Below are positions 22,860 through 33,945 of a DNA stretch of 64,000 nt, piece after piece. The DNA is from Nemertoderma westbladi (Eukaryota; Xenacoelomorpha; Nemertodermatida; Nemertodermatidae). The first letter of the stretch is position 1. Each line of letters opens with the position of its first letter. The stretch is taken from contig JAUCBJ010007426.1 in assembly GCA_032718475.1 (NCBI GenBank), positions 1 to 64,000 of the forward strand, in the 5' to 3' direction. The notes under the pieces were generated by a model. That model saw nothing but the letters and a program-made list of their open reading frames with translations. It ran no database searches and was not told where the DNA came from. The position numbers and the translations under genes were made by a program.

Positions 22860-23960
22860 ATAACTAGAAGCAGAGATGACTTTGAGAAGATCAGACGGCC
22901 AAAGTACTGACGGGGCTTACAGGAGAGAAACTCCAGTAGACACGCCTACCAGCTCCCTGGCTGGAAGTTCCACAGTGGCGGAAACTCGCGGGGCGACCCA
23001 GGGGGAGGTCAACGTCCTGGAGATCACGATCCACAGGATCCATAGTGATGAATATTGGGCCTGGCGAACCCAATCGGACACCAACACTTACACCGGACGA
23101 TCGTGCCCGATCAGACGAGACAATCCGTGAACATCCAGCGAATATCGGGCCAGTCGAACCCGATCAAACACAACACAGCAAGGATCCAGCAATGACGACG
23201 ACGATGGCAACGACGAGGATGCAAACTTCAACTGGGAGGATGATTACCATGACACCTGTAGGCCTAACCCTACAGGTAAGGCCTAACCCCTAACTCCAGA
23301 GGAAATACCGCTCTAAGTTGAAAGAAGTCGAGGAAACCAAGATAATGGGTAACATTATTACACTTAGAGAAGATGGTTGAGAGTTCCAGGGCAGAGGAAT
23401 TAGGCGGAAGGTATAGGGACACTTAGTAGTAGAGGATTGATACTATGTGACGTTGTAGTAGGGCCTTTTGTAGTGTGCACAACTGGGAGTAGGCAAAGTG
23501 GGAGCAGGAAGCTGATGAAACGCATCCAGAGGAAGTAAACCCCGAGGATTCCATGTTATCGGCAGGATCGAGTAAGGCCAAAGATTCACATAGTGGTACC
23601 TCAGCGAGATCCATGATGTCATCTATAGCAAGATGGGTCGCAGACATAAAATGGACATAACAAATAATGAGGAGGATGAGATACTAAGAGAGCTGGATGA
23701 GTGTTGAAAAAAGAACAAAGAGAAAGTGAAAGGGCTAAAATAAAAAAAAAAATTGCCAGAACATAGATAGAACACAGATAGAACAAAAGTTTGTTATGGA
23801 TTTACTTAGTATTGGAGTGTCGCGCATTCAAGCTAACTCAATAAAAAGTGGGAGAGAAAGATCAAGTAAAGTGGACCGAAAATCAAAAATTATTTCAAAT
23901 AATTAATTAATACCGACAGAAAAATGGTTACTGGTGTAGATAAAAAATACGGACTTTGAT
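22860..23960 (+). other. Intron of copy 1: unassigned, coding-like degenerate sequence
   Basis: GC-richer than its surroundings, with short open frames (22876-23130; 23500-23650 reads EDSMLSAGSSKAKDSHSGTS) interrupted by stops. The composition resembles a decayed retroelement gag region, but I cannot assign it. Confidence 0.35.
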
Positions 23961-23984
23961 TAAATTAATATGACCATTAAAGCA

Positions 23985-24490
23985 TAGTTATTGTGTGGGA
24001 GTTCTTTGGGGGCCTTCTTGATTCGGTGGTGGAGCACACTCAACGAGTGGGGTCGTTCGACATTGAATCATAAACACCAGATGCCACCTCATATACCCAA
24101 GCCAAGTCCACTGAGTCACTGCTTGAAGAGCGCTGCCCCTATAATTAGAGGCATTACCACACCGTTTGCGAAGATAGAAGGATGTTCTTCACTCCCCTAG
24201 TTGGAACAGTAGCCGAACTGGTGCAACGAGGTCCAGATCCTCATCAAGCATAGGCCCTTGTTGCAAAGCACCAATGGTTGCTGGAGAGAGTCCTCTCATG
24301 TGTACTAGGGGGTGTGCGGCGGGGCGGCAATTACAATTCGAGCTCCTCCAGGTGAGTTCCTTCTGTTTGCATGGGGGCAGGCATTCATGACTCTCTTTTG
24401 GTATTGGTGATGGAGCAGGACTGCGTGGCCGGTACCTGACAGTGTTTTACTGACTTGTCAGTTTATTCCTGGGATTAATAATCTGTCGAT
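23985..24490 (+). mobile_element. Element D 3' fragment, strongly decayed
   Basis: Order and wording match the C-terminal part of element D at 40.2-40.5 and 51.0-51.4 kb: an ...AGATAGAAGGATGTTCTTCACTCCCCTAG... block like KMAFTPLV, then CTCTCATGTGTACTAGGGGGTGTGCGGCGG and GCATGGGGGCAGGCATTCATGA. All frames are broken. Confidence 0.55.
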
Positions 24491-24599
24491 AATACATAAT
24501 ACATAAATATGTCGATCTGATAATATGTCGGTCTGTTTGTCCGTTTTTTGCCACTAACTTTTTCATTAGTTGTAGAGTTAGTTCTGTGTTTTATCTTGT

Positions 24600-25500
24600 A
24601 AATGCGTACACCATCTCCAATATATCAACCATTTTTAGCAAGTCGGACCCCCCTCCCCCTTCTAAATTTTTTAAAATTTACAGCATATGCTACGAAATTT
24701 GGTATGATGATAGAAATGTAGGTAGGATGTGATATGATGGTAGACCAGGAATTTTGAATTTTTGAGCTATTTCGATACAACAACCCGTAAAAAAACGCCT
24801 TTTTGGCAATATATAACCATCTCTGTTGGCTTTATTTTTCGTCTTTGTAATGGATATCATTGGAACCGCCTTCATCTGCAGATTTAGAATTTGAAAATCG
24901 TTTTAAATTCCACTAAAAATTGCCAAATAAATTATCAAAATACAAAGGTGTAAATTTTGAGATGTAAATAACGATAAATCTAATGTTTTTGTCTTTATTT
25001 ATAGAATATTAATTGTTATTTATTTGAGCTTTTATAATTCTCCATCTTGTTTCTTCATTACATGGAATTAATATTCTAGAATTGACTAAAAAAGACATCA
25101 GAATTATAGCAATTTACGTTCAAAAATGTACACCTTAGTATTTTTGTAATATATTTTTGGCTTGTGAAATTTAAAACGGTTTCAGATTCGAAATCTATGG
25201 ATAAAGGCAGGACAATGATATCTCGATTACATTCCAATGACGAAAGATAAAGCCAACAGAGGTGGTTAAATATTGCTAAGTGTTTTTTTAAACGGGTTGT
25301 TGTATCTATAACTCCGAAATTGAAATATCCGGGTCTGCCAGCAGTAAGAAAAGTTGTCAAACTATAATCTTTCCATATTTTTCAGAATATGAATGAAATT
25401 TGAAAAAAAAAATATTTTTTTTTGGGGGGGGGGGGGGGGGGGGGGGGGGTGGCGGCTCCTCCGACTTTCTAAAAATGAATGAGTGATGGTGTATGTTGTT
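24600..25500. repeat. Foldback element: two arms of about 400 bp in inverted orientation
   Basis: 24600-25000 is the approximate reverse complement of 25085-25500. Landmark pairs are TCTGTTGGCTTTATTTTTCG (24823) with AAAGATAAAGCCAACAGAGG (25243), AACAACCCG with CGGGTTGTTG, and a C-rich outer end (24649-24660) with the G26 run at 25424-25449. A single arm is present at 37490-37900 in unit 2 at the equivalent intron position. No protein is encoded. Confidence 0.8.
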
Positions 25501-25593
25501 ATTATAATATATTATACCTATTGATTTATATAAATCAAGAATATTTTAAATATCACGAATATCATAAATTCTAGTTTTCTAGTCTTATAATAG

Positions 25594-26885
25594 AAGATTC
25601 TACTTCTCTGCATACGGATGTAGATTGTAACAGAGTTGCGTTCCCATTAATACCGGAAGATTTTCCCGTTTCGCGAGATGATATTCCTTTGATTACTGGT
25701 GCTTCAGTTACAGATTCTAGACATGATACGTTGCCAGGCAAACCATTACATGACAGCTATAGAGCCTTTGCGTCTATATATAGATTATTTCTAGAAGACT
25801 TTATATACAGGAGTTGGCAAACTACCATACCCATACCAAATGCGTTGTCAAGTAGTGAAAAAAATAAATTGAGATGCAATAAGTTAGAGATAAGAACCAC
25901 AAAACATGAAGGAGAAGTCAAAACTAAAATTCATAATGTTGTAATAAAGGTTTGTGGCAAGTTTCTTGACCAATATGTTACAAAAACAGTAACAAATAAC
26001 TATTTCTATACTTATGTTGATATCGGAAACGAGTTATTCTGCGTAAACCTTTTAACCCCAGATGGAAAGTACAAGGTGGGAGAGACCCAATTTACGGGAA
26101 TGGCTTATCAACGCAATGACGAATTGAAATTGAAAGTATTCGTGGAAGATGCACCACGGTGTAAACTATATGTTGTCTTCTATTTTCGGAACAAAAAAGA
26201 TACCAATTCTATGGTTAACGTTTTAAAAGGACATCGTATAGTTGAGTGGCGTTTCTTCACAGATGCTGATGGTGAGGTTGGGTGTGGAGTATTTTATAGA
26301 AGGATATTCAATGCCGTCACAGGGTGGGAATATACATCACTGGAGAATGAGATTCCATGTACCATTTCTGGAAAACAGATGTACATTGGTACTGGTAGTG
26401 AATTACCAAACTACTTTACAGCTATGCTTAAGTGGGTTGAAACATTCTGTTTACTTGACCACAATATATATGATCAGGCTTATTTGAAACGGATGTTGTA
26501 CGACCCTACCAATGTATCTACGAGAAATTATGTTTCTAACAAGTTATATGAAAAAGGAGAACTTCCATTCGGATCCGATACGCGGGATGTTATCATTCGC
26601 TGCTACATGCGCCACAAGGTGAGGAAAATATTCAAAGGTTTAATGGAGGCAAGCGGCACATTTGTAGAGTGGGATGTTCCCAGAGCATTGCGTGTGTTAA
26701 TCCGGGAGCATCTTCAAGAGGTAATGGAAGCTCAGATAATGTATTGCGGTGTCAATGCTCCTAAGAATTTACTACGAAACCTGGAATTCATCATCAGGCA
26801 GGTCAATGACAAAACCGGAGGTAAATGTAATGTGGTGTTTGTAAATATAATTACCGAATTGCGTAGTCATTTACCTGCCGAATAA
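25594..26885 (+). CDS. Unknown triplicated gene, copy 1, exon 2 (total about 436 aa)
   Basis: The open frame has no ATG for its first 150 or so codons but is preceded by an acceptor-like tract (TTCTAGTTTTCTAGTCTTATAATAG). The phase fits the donor at 22550, giving MAAGGS-E-DSTSLHTDVD. The full product would be about 436 residues with no signal peptide or membrane span: an N-terminal segment (VAFPLIPEDFPVSRDDIPLI), a beta-rich middle (IHNVVIKVCGKFLDQYVTKT, then YVVFYFRNKKDTNS) and a helical C-terminus (WDVPRALRVLIREHLQEVME, ending TELRSHLPAE). The only other copies I see are the two paralogs in this window. Family unknown. The 3' flank is conserved to about 27050. Confidence 0.75.
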
Positions 26886-27189
26886 AAAACGAACTTTCCC
26901 AAAAGCAAGCTGAAATAATTTTTTTTAAATTAGGGGCTAATCAGTAGAAATGGAAAGATTTAATACTTGGAGCCTAGGATAAAATAGATGTTTACAGAAT
27001 CAAAATCAGTTATATCCCGAAAGAAACATTTATACAATGGAAGTACCATTTGAAGTGCTGCTGATGACTTGTTGTCTCTTAACAATACTATCCTACTTGA
27101 TAATGGCATCTATAATTTTGTTTCAAAATCAACAAGAAGCAAATAAACAAACAATCAGCGACACAAACAGGCAATATATATATATATAA

Positions 27190-27262
27190 TTGCGTGCTGC
27201 ATTGCAGCTGCATTGAGAATGCTATGCTGTCTCATCAATAAAATTGCATCACCAAAATTCAG
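27190..27262 (-). mobile_element. Element A 3'-terminal fragment
   Basis: The plus strand reads TGCTGCATTGCAGCTGCATT then GAATGCTATGCTGTCTCATC and AATAAAATTGCATC. This is the element A 3' end (as at 11428-11490), about 70 bp long and preceded by a short (TA)n. It marks the right edge of duplication unit 1. Confidence 0.7.
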
Positions 27263-27763
27263 GTGTTGAAATATTATGTCTTATTGTTTAGTAAGACAGC
27301 TTTGTTTGTCGATCAATAGCAAATATATGTAACCAAGCGCTAGATTTGTAACAGGGAACTCCAATTTGTCACAGGACTCTCAGATTTGTAACCAGGAACT
27401 CAATTTCGAAACCGCTACCAGTTGACTGTTTTTATGAAATAAAAGGTCGGTTCCTTATCAGGCCTTCTAGGATAGTAACTAGTCAGGAACCGATAGGTAA
27501 CTTACCGTAAGAATTGCTTGAGACTGGCAGAATAGCCTCTAGGCTGTAAATATACACATAAAAGAAAAAACCGCCATAGGCGCAATGATAAATACACCAG
27601 GTGGTACACATGAAAACCATTGGCCACCATTGGTGCATTGACCTAATGGCAGCCATTTTGTTAGCTATAAGTATAGGCCACACTGCATTAGGCAGTCAGT
27701 TGGCATTTAACATCCGTAGAGTGCACACCGTGTTATACTGCTAAACCGTGCAATAAGGGCTAG

Positions 27764-28400
27764 AGTTCCGTATAGAACTGCATTTTTAAAACATATGTCA
27801 TTGTTACTATGGCAACGTTGAAGAGTTCTAGAACAATAGACAATAAATATACACTATTCTAGAACATAAATTATATAAAAAATATTATGTTCTAGAACAT
27901 ATAGCTATTTTTTTTAAATTAAAAATATCTGGTAAATAAATTACATTTTTTTTTTGAGATTTTAAAATAGCAATTTTCCATAACGTATCTGACGTCTCCA
28001 CAAGTATTCGGTAAGTTTTTCAGATAATTTCTCTTGATAGGCATTGCACTCCTTGCACCATGCTCTTGCGTCATAAATTGTTATAATTTTTAGCCTAAAC
28101 TTTCTTTTAATCGCTTTGAGTTTACCTTTGTGCATTTCGCAACCCTTTGGATTTTCTGGACATTCTTTACATATTACCTGCTGTTTATTTACCGACTGCT
28201 GTTATACATTAACATTTTTTTTATTATTATTACCTAATTTAAATTTAAAAAATTACTAGCTACATATTCTAGAACAATAAATTTTTTATTATATTTTTGT
28301 TCTAGAATAGTGTATATTATATATTTTTTGTTCTAGAACTCTTCACTGTTGCCATGGTAACAATGATTTATGTTATAAAAATGCAGTTCTATACGGAACT
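27764..28400. mobile_element. 637-bp terminal-inverted-repeat element (MITE-like)
   Basis: The ends are AGTTCCGTATAGAACTGCA and TGCAGTTCTATACGGAACT. The inverted repeats extend about 160 bp inward on each side (27764-27925 and 28240-28400), sharing CATTGTTAC(T/C)ATGGCAAC, AAGAGTTCTAGAACAA and TACACTATTCTAGAAC. The centre (27940-28230) has a small Cys-rich ORF on the minus strand. The flanks carry a near-repeat, CCGTGCAATAAG on the left and CCGCAATAAG on the right, displaced a few bases from the termini, so I am unsure of the target-site duplication. The TTCTAGAA palindromes recur throughout the arms. Confidence 0.8.
27962..28201 (-). CDS. Small Cys-rich ORF inside the TIR element (79 codons, no ATG start)
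   Basis: Between an in-frame TAA (28202-28204) and the stop at 27962-27964 the minus strand reads QQSVNKQQVICKECPENPKG, then CEMHKGKLKAIKRKFRLK, then ARAWCKECNAYQEKL...YLWRRQIRYG. The spacing CxxC-x5-CxxH and a later CxxC look like a zinc-binding ribbon followed by a basic helix. There is no start codon before CEMH, so it may be a spliced exon or the remnant of a longer element protein (transposase C-terminus or captured host exon). I cannot assign a family. Confidence 0.45.
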   Translation of the reverse strand, partial: QQSVNKQQVICKECPENPKGCEMHKGKLKAIKRKFRLKIITIYDARAWCKECNAYQEKLSEKLTEYLWRRQIRYGKLLF

Positions 28401-28574
28401 GTTACCGCAATAAGATGACTATGAACATTAACATCAAGGTCAAACAAATAAAGTCTAGTTACAACACTTCCCCCATCAATATAATATATCAGGCAGGGCA
28501 GCGTGTAATAAAACCACACTATAAAGGAGTCGAACGGTGTAAGGATATGGAGGCCAACACAGTTCCGGTCACAG

Positions 28575-28581
28575 TATAAAA
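28575..28581 (+). promoter_or_regulatory. TATA-box-like TATAAAA
   Basis: It lies 37 bases before the ATG at 28618 and would give a very short 5' UTR. Weak evidence on its own. Confidence 0.3.
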
Positions 28582-28617
28582 CGTTGACGTATAAAGAAGC
28601 ACAGAAGCATAAACAAC

Positions 28618-28809
28618 ATGATGAGCAAACTCAGTGACGAGTCTATGCGAGTTTCCGAGAAGGGGAGCAGCCTAATGGAAACTCTCAGCGAGAGAGATAC
28701 CACCATCTGGGAGGTGGTGACGGAGCGGTACCGGCCCGCCAAACCAGATTCGTTGGAGGAGGAACATAGATCGGTGCGAGGCAATAATGCAGAATCCCGA
28801 AAATTTAAG
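28618..28809 (+). CDS. Candidate first coding exon of an unrecognised gene
   Basis: A 64-codon frame from the tandem ATG ATG at 28618 reads MMSKLSDESMRVSEKGSSLM ... TTIWEVVTERYRPAKPDSLE ... NAESRKFK. It ends at a donor-like AAG|GTAAAA in phase 0. The base composition is richer in G/C than its flanks and the peptide is charged and soluble, both unlike the surrounding AT-rich DNA. I found no convincing second exon downstream, so it could also be a fragment of something older. Confidence 0.4.
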
Positions 28810-29615
28810 GTAAAATAACTAATAAGTCACGGGTGCGGCGCTTTGCTTCTTCCATTATAACTTATTAAAATCCCCTGGCTTGTATTTCTATAAGCTCTTA
28901 AAATAATAAAACCGTTAATAAAGGAGTAAATTTAGCCGAAAGAGTTACTATCAAATAGCGTACCAGATCTGCTTGTATGATACATACATGTAAAATGTAA
29001 CCATAGTAACAAAAACGCTAGAAGGAATTAGGGTAAAAGAACAATAGAAACGTTGTTGCATTGAATAGTATTAGATAGCAAGCAGGGAGTGTAGTATCCA
29101 AGGATACTTACTCAACAACATCGTGACATTCTGGAAGGCCCTGTGAATAACGGAAACGTGAGCGCAAATGTGCAATGTTGACACGTATGTGTGATTATTG
29201 ATGAATGTTACTTAACTACTAAAGTGTGTTTACCGTAGAGATTCGAGATTGTGAAACGCCCCCAGTAGCCGTGCCTATATATATCGATTTAGCCCACGGG
29301 ATGGATGGTCTTGTGTGACTCGAGTTGGTTATTTTTGCCATCCTTTAGCTGCTGTGCTAAGGAGATTACGGCTACTGGAGATTAAGGCAGTGACGCCCAC
29401 TGACCTTCTCGTAAACTCTATATAACGATAATCTCCCGTATATACGATGACTGATTCAATAGATGAAGATCCTGATATTAGAGTGGTTAAAGACGGCCAT
29501 GTACTGTAGGGTTGAGCACAGTAGTGGCAGCATGTAGTGGTATTGTCAGTTGGGAGGCCATGAGGAGGTAAATTGCGGACATACAAGGTATCAGATAGTA
29601 TTTCCAGGTCTATCT
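28810..29615. other. Non-coding, nothing identified
   Basis: Possible intron of the candidate gene at 28618. The minus-strand frame at 29329-29586 lacks supporting features. Confidence 0.4.
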
Positions 29616-29624
29616 TTTACCTGA

Positions 29625-29790
29625 GCCACTAGCTGAATGATTAGAGCGTCAAACTTATAACTCGGAGGTCTCCAGTTCGATCCCAAGTGGACATCAAGGC
29701 CGACTTTGCGAAAAGCTGTGCCCAACAAAAAGTTATAATAATATGAAACCACTTATTCATCCATAATACCAGAAATAAAGTATAAATAAT
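29625..29790 (+). repeat. tRNA-derived SINE head (tRNA pseudogene) with short body
   Basis: GCCACT (29625) and AGTGGA (29686) can pair as an acceptor stem. The A-box-like TAGCTGAATGATTAGAGC (29630) and B-box-like AGTTCGATCCC (29674) are spaced as in a tRNA, and the anticodon-loop-like CTTATAA lies between. The anticodon and T stems pair poorly, so this is not a functional tRNA. About 100 bp of unrelated body follows. Confidence 0.5.
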
Positions 29791-29895
29791 TTTGCTTGGA
29801 ACTCAAATTCTGGCTTCTAGTTCCAAGTGAACAGACATCTGCATCACTGCAGAATGATCTCCAGCTTGTATTTGCTCCATACGTAGCTATATATA

Positions 29896-31135
29896 AGCGG
29901 CACTTCCCGATTTTAAACTCATTTTATATGCCGACGACAGTGCTCTTATTTTCTCTCATAAAGATCCTATCCATATTTCCCAAAAGTTAAGTGCAGTTCT
30001 AGAATCCTGTAATGAGTGGTTGGTTGATAATAAGCTATCCATTCACTACGGTAAAACTGAAAGTATTTTGTTTGGTTCCAAAAGAAAGTTAAAGAAGGTA
30101 ACTAAGTTTGAAGTCACTAGTAATGGACATAAGATTGAAAATAAAAAGGAAGTTAAATATTTAGGCGCCACATTGAATAACTGCTTATCAGGAGAAAGTA
30201 CAGTGAAAAATATTTTCTCGAAAGTTAACAGTAGGCTTAGGTTTCTATACAGAAATAAAAATAGTTTGAACACCGACTCCCGCAAGTTACTTTGCTCTTC
30301 TTTAATACAGTGTCACATTGACTATGCGTGCTCTTCTTGGTATAAAGGCTTAACCAAACAGCTTAAATGTAAATTACAAGTAGCTCAGAATAAAGTAGTA
30401 CGATTTATTAAAGACTTCAAACCTAGACACCACCTAATTCCAGATGACTTTTCTGAATCTGGACTACTTAACTTAGATAGTAGAGTTAAGCAGCTACGCC
30501 TTAACCATGTGCATAAAGTGTATAATGGTAAATGTCCCAATTACCTAAAACAAAAATTCAACAGAGTACGCGATACACACTCTTACAGTACCAGAGCTAG
30601 TGCTTCAAACTTCTACCTCCCGAATTGTAAATCCTTTGAATCTGATACTTTCTTTTTTAACGGCATAAAAAATTGGAACGCTCTGCCTAATGAAATTAAA
30701 AACCTAAATAATCAACATTCTTTTAAATCTGCAGTTAAATCTCATCTCCGTGTGCAATGTAAAAATAGGTACAATAGTCCTACAGTAAGTTATTAGTTTA
30801 TTAATTATTTACTATTTATACTGTAATTACGTTTTATAATAAATTGTTCTGTACATTACATCTTTATCGTTGAGTCGGACATTGTCACGCTCTCGGTAAA
30901 GTTGTACATGTACATAGTGTAATTACGTTTTATATTGGTTTTAGGTTAGCGTAGTGTAATATTGTATTTGTAACCAAGTAACATAAAGGACCCCCTTGGA
31001 AATAAGCTGCAAAGCTTTAGGGGTAATCCTATATGTTATGTTGGACAATACCTTTATACCGGTACATTGTTTGGTGTATTTGTTATTGTTTTTACATAAT
31101 GTATAAATAAATCTATCTATCTATCTATCTATATA
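29896..31135 (+). mobile_element. Element C: 5'-truncated CR1/L2-like non-LTR retrotransposon
   Basis: It begins just before the catalytic YADD and ends in an (ATCT)n tail (31110-31130). In unit 3 the same site is uninterrupted (CTACAGCTATCAGTAAC, 50248-50264), which places the insertion at GCTAT|CAG. CTATATAT is found at both ends (29887 and about 31126) and is the likely target-site duplication. Confidence 0.85.
29915..30796 (+). pseudogene. Element C reverse transcriptase, C-terminal part
   Basis: The open frame holds YADDSALIFS (29927; motif C), NEWLVDNKLSIHYGKTESIL, KYLGATLNN and then the thumb and C-terminal domain (LIQCHIDYACSSWYKGL, FNGIKNWNALPNEIK), ending at a stop at 30796. The palm motifs A and B are missing because of 5' truncation, so it is inactive. 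The remaining frame is clean, which suggests a fairly young insertion. Confidence 0.85.
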
Positions 31136-31413
31136 TCAGTAACTTCTCCTAGAACTACTCTAGTTTTGGAATGTTCGGAAGAAGATCCGTTCATGTCACT
31201 GCCACTCATAGACCGACACACAATCGTTCTCGGGTAGGAGATGTAGGACTATCAACAAAACTTTCAGCGTTTAAACAACTCACTTTGATAAAAAGCGGCA
31301 CTTCTAATACTTCTAATATTAGAAATAGTACAACATGCATTTTGTATGCCCTGACTAGGTTAAACACAAATTTAATTTTACAATATTTCTAGTTCCAAGT
31401 ATTTCACTCACCC

Positions 31414-32520
31414 GGGGGGGGGGGGGGGGGGGGGTGGTCTGTATGACCACCCAGTGGTTTTTTTTTGGTGTAACTCTGAAATAAACTTATTTGGGAATCT
31501 AAAATTTTATGACTTTTCCTAAAAATTTATTGCCTTCCTTATAGTGAAAACAGTTTTTAAAAATAAAGTTTTCGAGTTATAGCAACATTTTTTAACCCTA
31601 CTTTTGGCACTTTTTTGAGATGTTTTTTGAAAATCAAATTTCATGAAATATGATTTGTAACATCTCTATTTTTGATTTACACCGGTTTTTTGGTGTTTGC
31701 AATTAGATGGAATTCATATAAATAAATTTAGAAATTTCAAATTTGTTTTTTTCGGGGGTGCCAAATTTTGGTACAGGCACCATATTTTGAAATATGTCAA
31801 TTTTGTAAATTGATTGTTTGAAGTTGTTTTTTGCGCAATAGGGTTTTTTGGGTTCTGGTTTTTAATAGAATATATACGAGTTGAACCAGGCGTTTCAAAC
31901 TTGTATTTTTCGGTGATGCTCTGTTCAAAATGCTGTGTTCAACAGGGTCCTGCATCCGATATAATCAATAAAAACAGCACTGGACATCTCAAACTTGTAC
32001 ATTTTGGTGATGGGTACGAAATTTGGTGCTTTGCAACAAAAATTTGCTATATTGCGCCGAAAAATACGAGTAGCAATGATCTGACAACTCAGAAATGTAT
32101 TCCATTAGAATCAGCGCCCCAGAAAACCTGAAAATGTGAATTCATTGCATCGTATATGATTTAAAGATTTTGTGTTCAAACTGATAAGTGCTGGTTACTT
32201 TTTCATTTTTTGTCTACGTAGAGGACTAAAACAGTCATATATAGGAATCAGATCATTTTTAAATATTTTCCAATGGTTTCTGCGCCCTCTAAAACCTGTA
32301 TTGAAAAACGAATAGCCAAAAATTGTAACTTTCAATGTTTTGGAAAATTGTTCACTACTTTAAATCTTGGTGCTGCAAAATAACCACCCCAGTACATTTT
32401 TTCGAAATGTACCTGTACGGATTCAGACTAGTAAACAACAAAACAAAATATCAGACATTTTCGTTTACATTTGACGATTTTAGAGTGGGGGGGGGGGGGG
32501 GGGGGGGGGGCTGTTTGAAC
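31414..32520 (+). repeat. Dispersed repeat with poly-G ends, copy 1
   Basis: It runs from a G21 tract (31414-31434) to a G24 tract (32487-32510). It is similar to 52925-54130 (plus) and to 48810-49085 (minus). Inner words recur: AAACTTGTATTTTTCGGTG and AAATTTTGGTGC / GGCACCA. No protein is supported; a minor frame at 31814-32131 is not conserved. Confidence 0.75.
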
Positions 32521-33712
32521 GAATCACCCAAACCATTCCTTCATATATAAATACTCCAATCTACTGATCGTGAACGTTACTTCAAACTATAATTAAAAAT
32601 TATTGGATAAAATTATGTAAGAAAAATGGTGTATTTTGTATCTTGTTCTCGTCCGAGGACGGAATAATAGTTACTCGTACAAAATATCCGTACAAAATAA
32701 CAAATGACAGTTCAATAAATGTGTTGTCTCCCTGAGAAGGTTAACATTTCTAAAAGGGTTTTGTTTGGGGGAGAGTAAAGAAAATGGGGCATGGAATTTT
32801 TGGGGAAAATATAAATAAGGGTATTTATTACGGACTCTGTTTAAAAAACTCAACATTTTAGCGGGAAGTAATCATAAGTAATAAAGGTAATTGAAATGTT
32901 TTTATTTAATTTCTCTATGTAAATTGACTGACCATTGATGATGTTACAGTAGAAAATTCCCTCCCTCAATATTGCGACTGCGGGCAGGTAACAGACTAAT
33001 CAGTTTAATTGAATTATTACTCATTGTTGCTCTTTTCTTTGGCGGAAGACATATTTCACGGCTCGGGTCTCTCTGCGAAGTCAGGCTGTGAAGCTGATCC
33101 TCTCATGGGGGTTTTTGCTTACTATGGTGGCACAGGAGAACATTATAGATACAATGTGACACAGCTGTAGTTAATTTGGCAGAATGGTTGGTCAGCGTTT
33201 CTAAGAGATCGATCTACCGTTTTGTGAAACTCATCCCAAGGCACTCAGGACTCAGGCGACGCCCATTCCCACCATTTTCATTCTCATACCTCTGCCATCG
33301 GACTATTTAATATACAAACCATTCTAGAACATATTATGTATTTTGTTATATTATTGATCATTACTAATCAGCGTTCTCATGATATCCCCGCAACGCAGTG
33401 ACGTACCTATTTACAGCGTTGCGGCCTATAGGCCGGAACCCTGTAAAGTATTCATAACTTAATAGCAATAAACTCCTAAACGTCTTGAGTGTTCTCAGTC
33501 TATCGATGAGAGCCATATTGTACTGTAAGTGAACGATTATTTACGTTACATTTGCTACAATAACTGCAAGCAATTTCTTAAAAAGGGTATGAATTCACTT
33601 ATATCACTAGAGAGTGAACATTTCAATATTAAATATAATAATTTTAAGCGTTGAAAACGCAGACAAGTTTACATAATGTAACAAAATTACGCACCCAATA
33701 CATCATTCAGCC

Positions 33713-33812
33713 ATTGTGTGAAAAGGGCACATTTATGTAAACCTCGCTCCGCTCGCTCGTTATATAAATACACTCGGTTCATAAACCTGAGAAGTGCTAG
33801 TTTTCACACAAT
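33713..33812. repeat. Short inverted repeat (12-bp perfect outer arms)
   Basis: ATTGTGTGAAAA (33713-33724) pairs with TTTTCACACAAT (33801-33812). Weaker inner pairing (TTTATGTAAACC with GGTTCATAAAC) continues. The 100-bp size suggests a tiny MITE. Confidence 0.65.
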
Positions 33813-33859
33813 CATGTAAATAGTTTTGGATTTCAAGAATATTAGTTGAATAAATGGTT

Positions 33860-33945
33860 GGGCGCATTCTTCACACGTGTCCATTCTTCGCCTGCGTCCA
33901 ATCTTCGCCCGCGTCCAATATTCGCCCGCGTCCAATATTCGTCCC
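33860..33945. repeat. 17-bp GC-rich minisatellite
   Basis: About five imperfect copies of CGCC(C/T)GCGTCCAATATT, which stand out in AT-rich surroundings. Confidence 0.8.

Larger units (their letters stand above)
20560..27180 (+). repeat. Segmental duplication unit 1 (contains gene copy 1)
   Basis: Colinear similarity with units at 29.8-45.3 and 50.1-58.4 kb. Shared blocks are AAAGGTAGATTATTTTATTT (20582), TTTGAGTGTCAAGGAACGTA (20926), CCCTCGGCCTTGGC (21000), the exon 1 block (22430-22600) and the exon 2 block (25530-27140). Between shared blocks each unit has its own insertions. Confidence 0.8.

Noticed and set aside
23255-23295. Telomere-like CCTAACCC words
   Set aside because: Only two or three imperfect words occur, with no run of TTAGGG units.
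29329-29586. Minus-strand 85-codon ORF with Cys pairs
   Set aside because: No conserved pattern, no splice support and composition like its flanks.
29625-29691. Functional tRNA-Ile (UAU)
   Set aside because: Anticodon and T stems do not pair properly and the length is short; better read as a SINE head or pseudogene.
31814-32131. 105-codon ORF in the poly-G repeat
   Set aside because: The matching copy at 53.05-53.7 kb does not keep the frame, so it is not under coding constraint.
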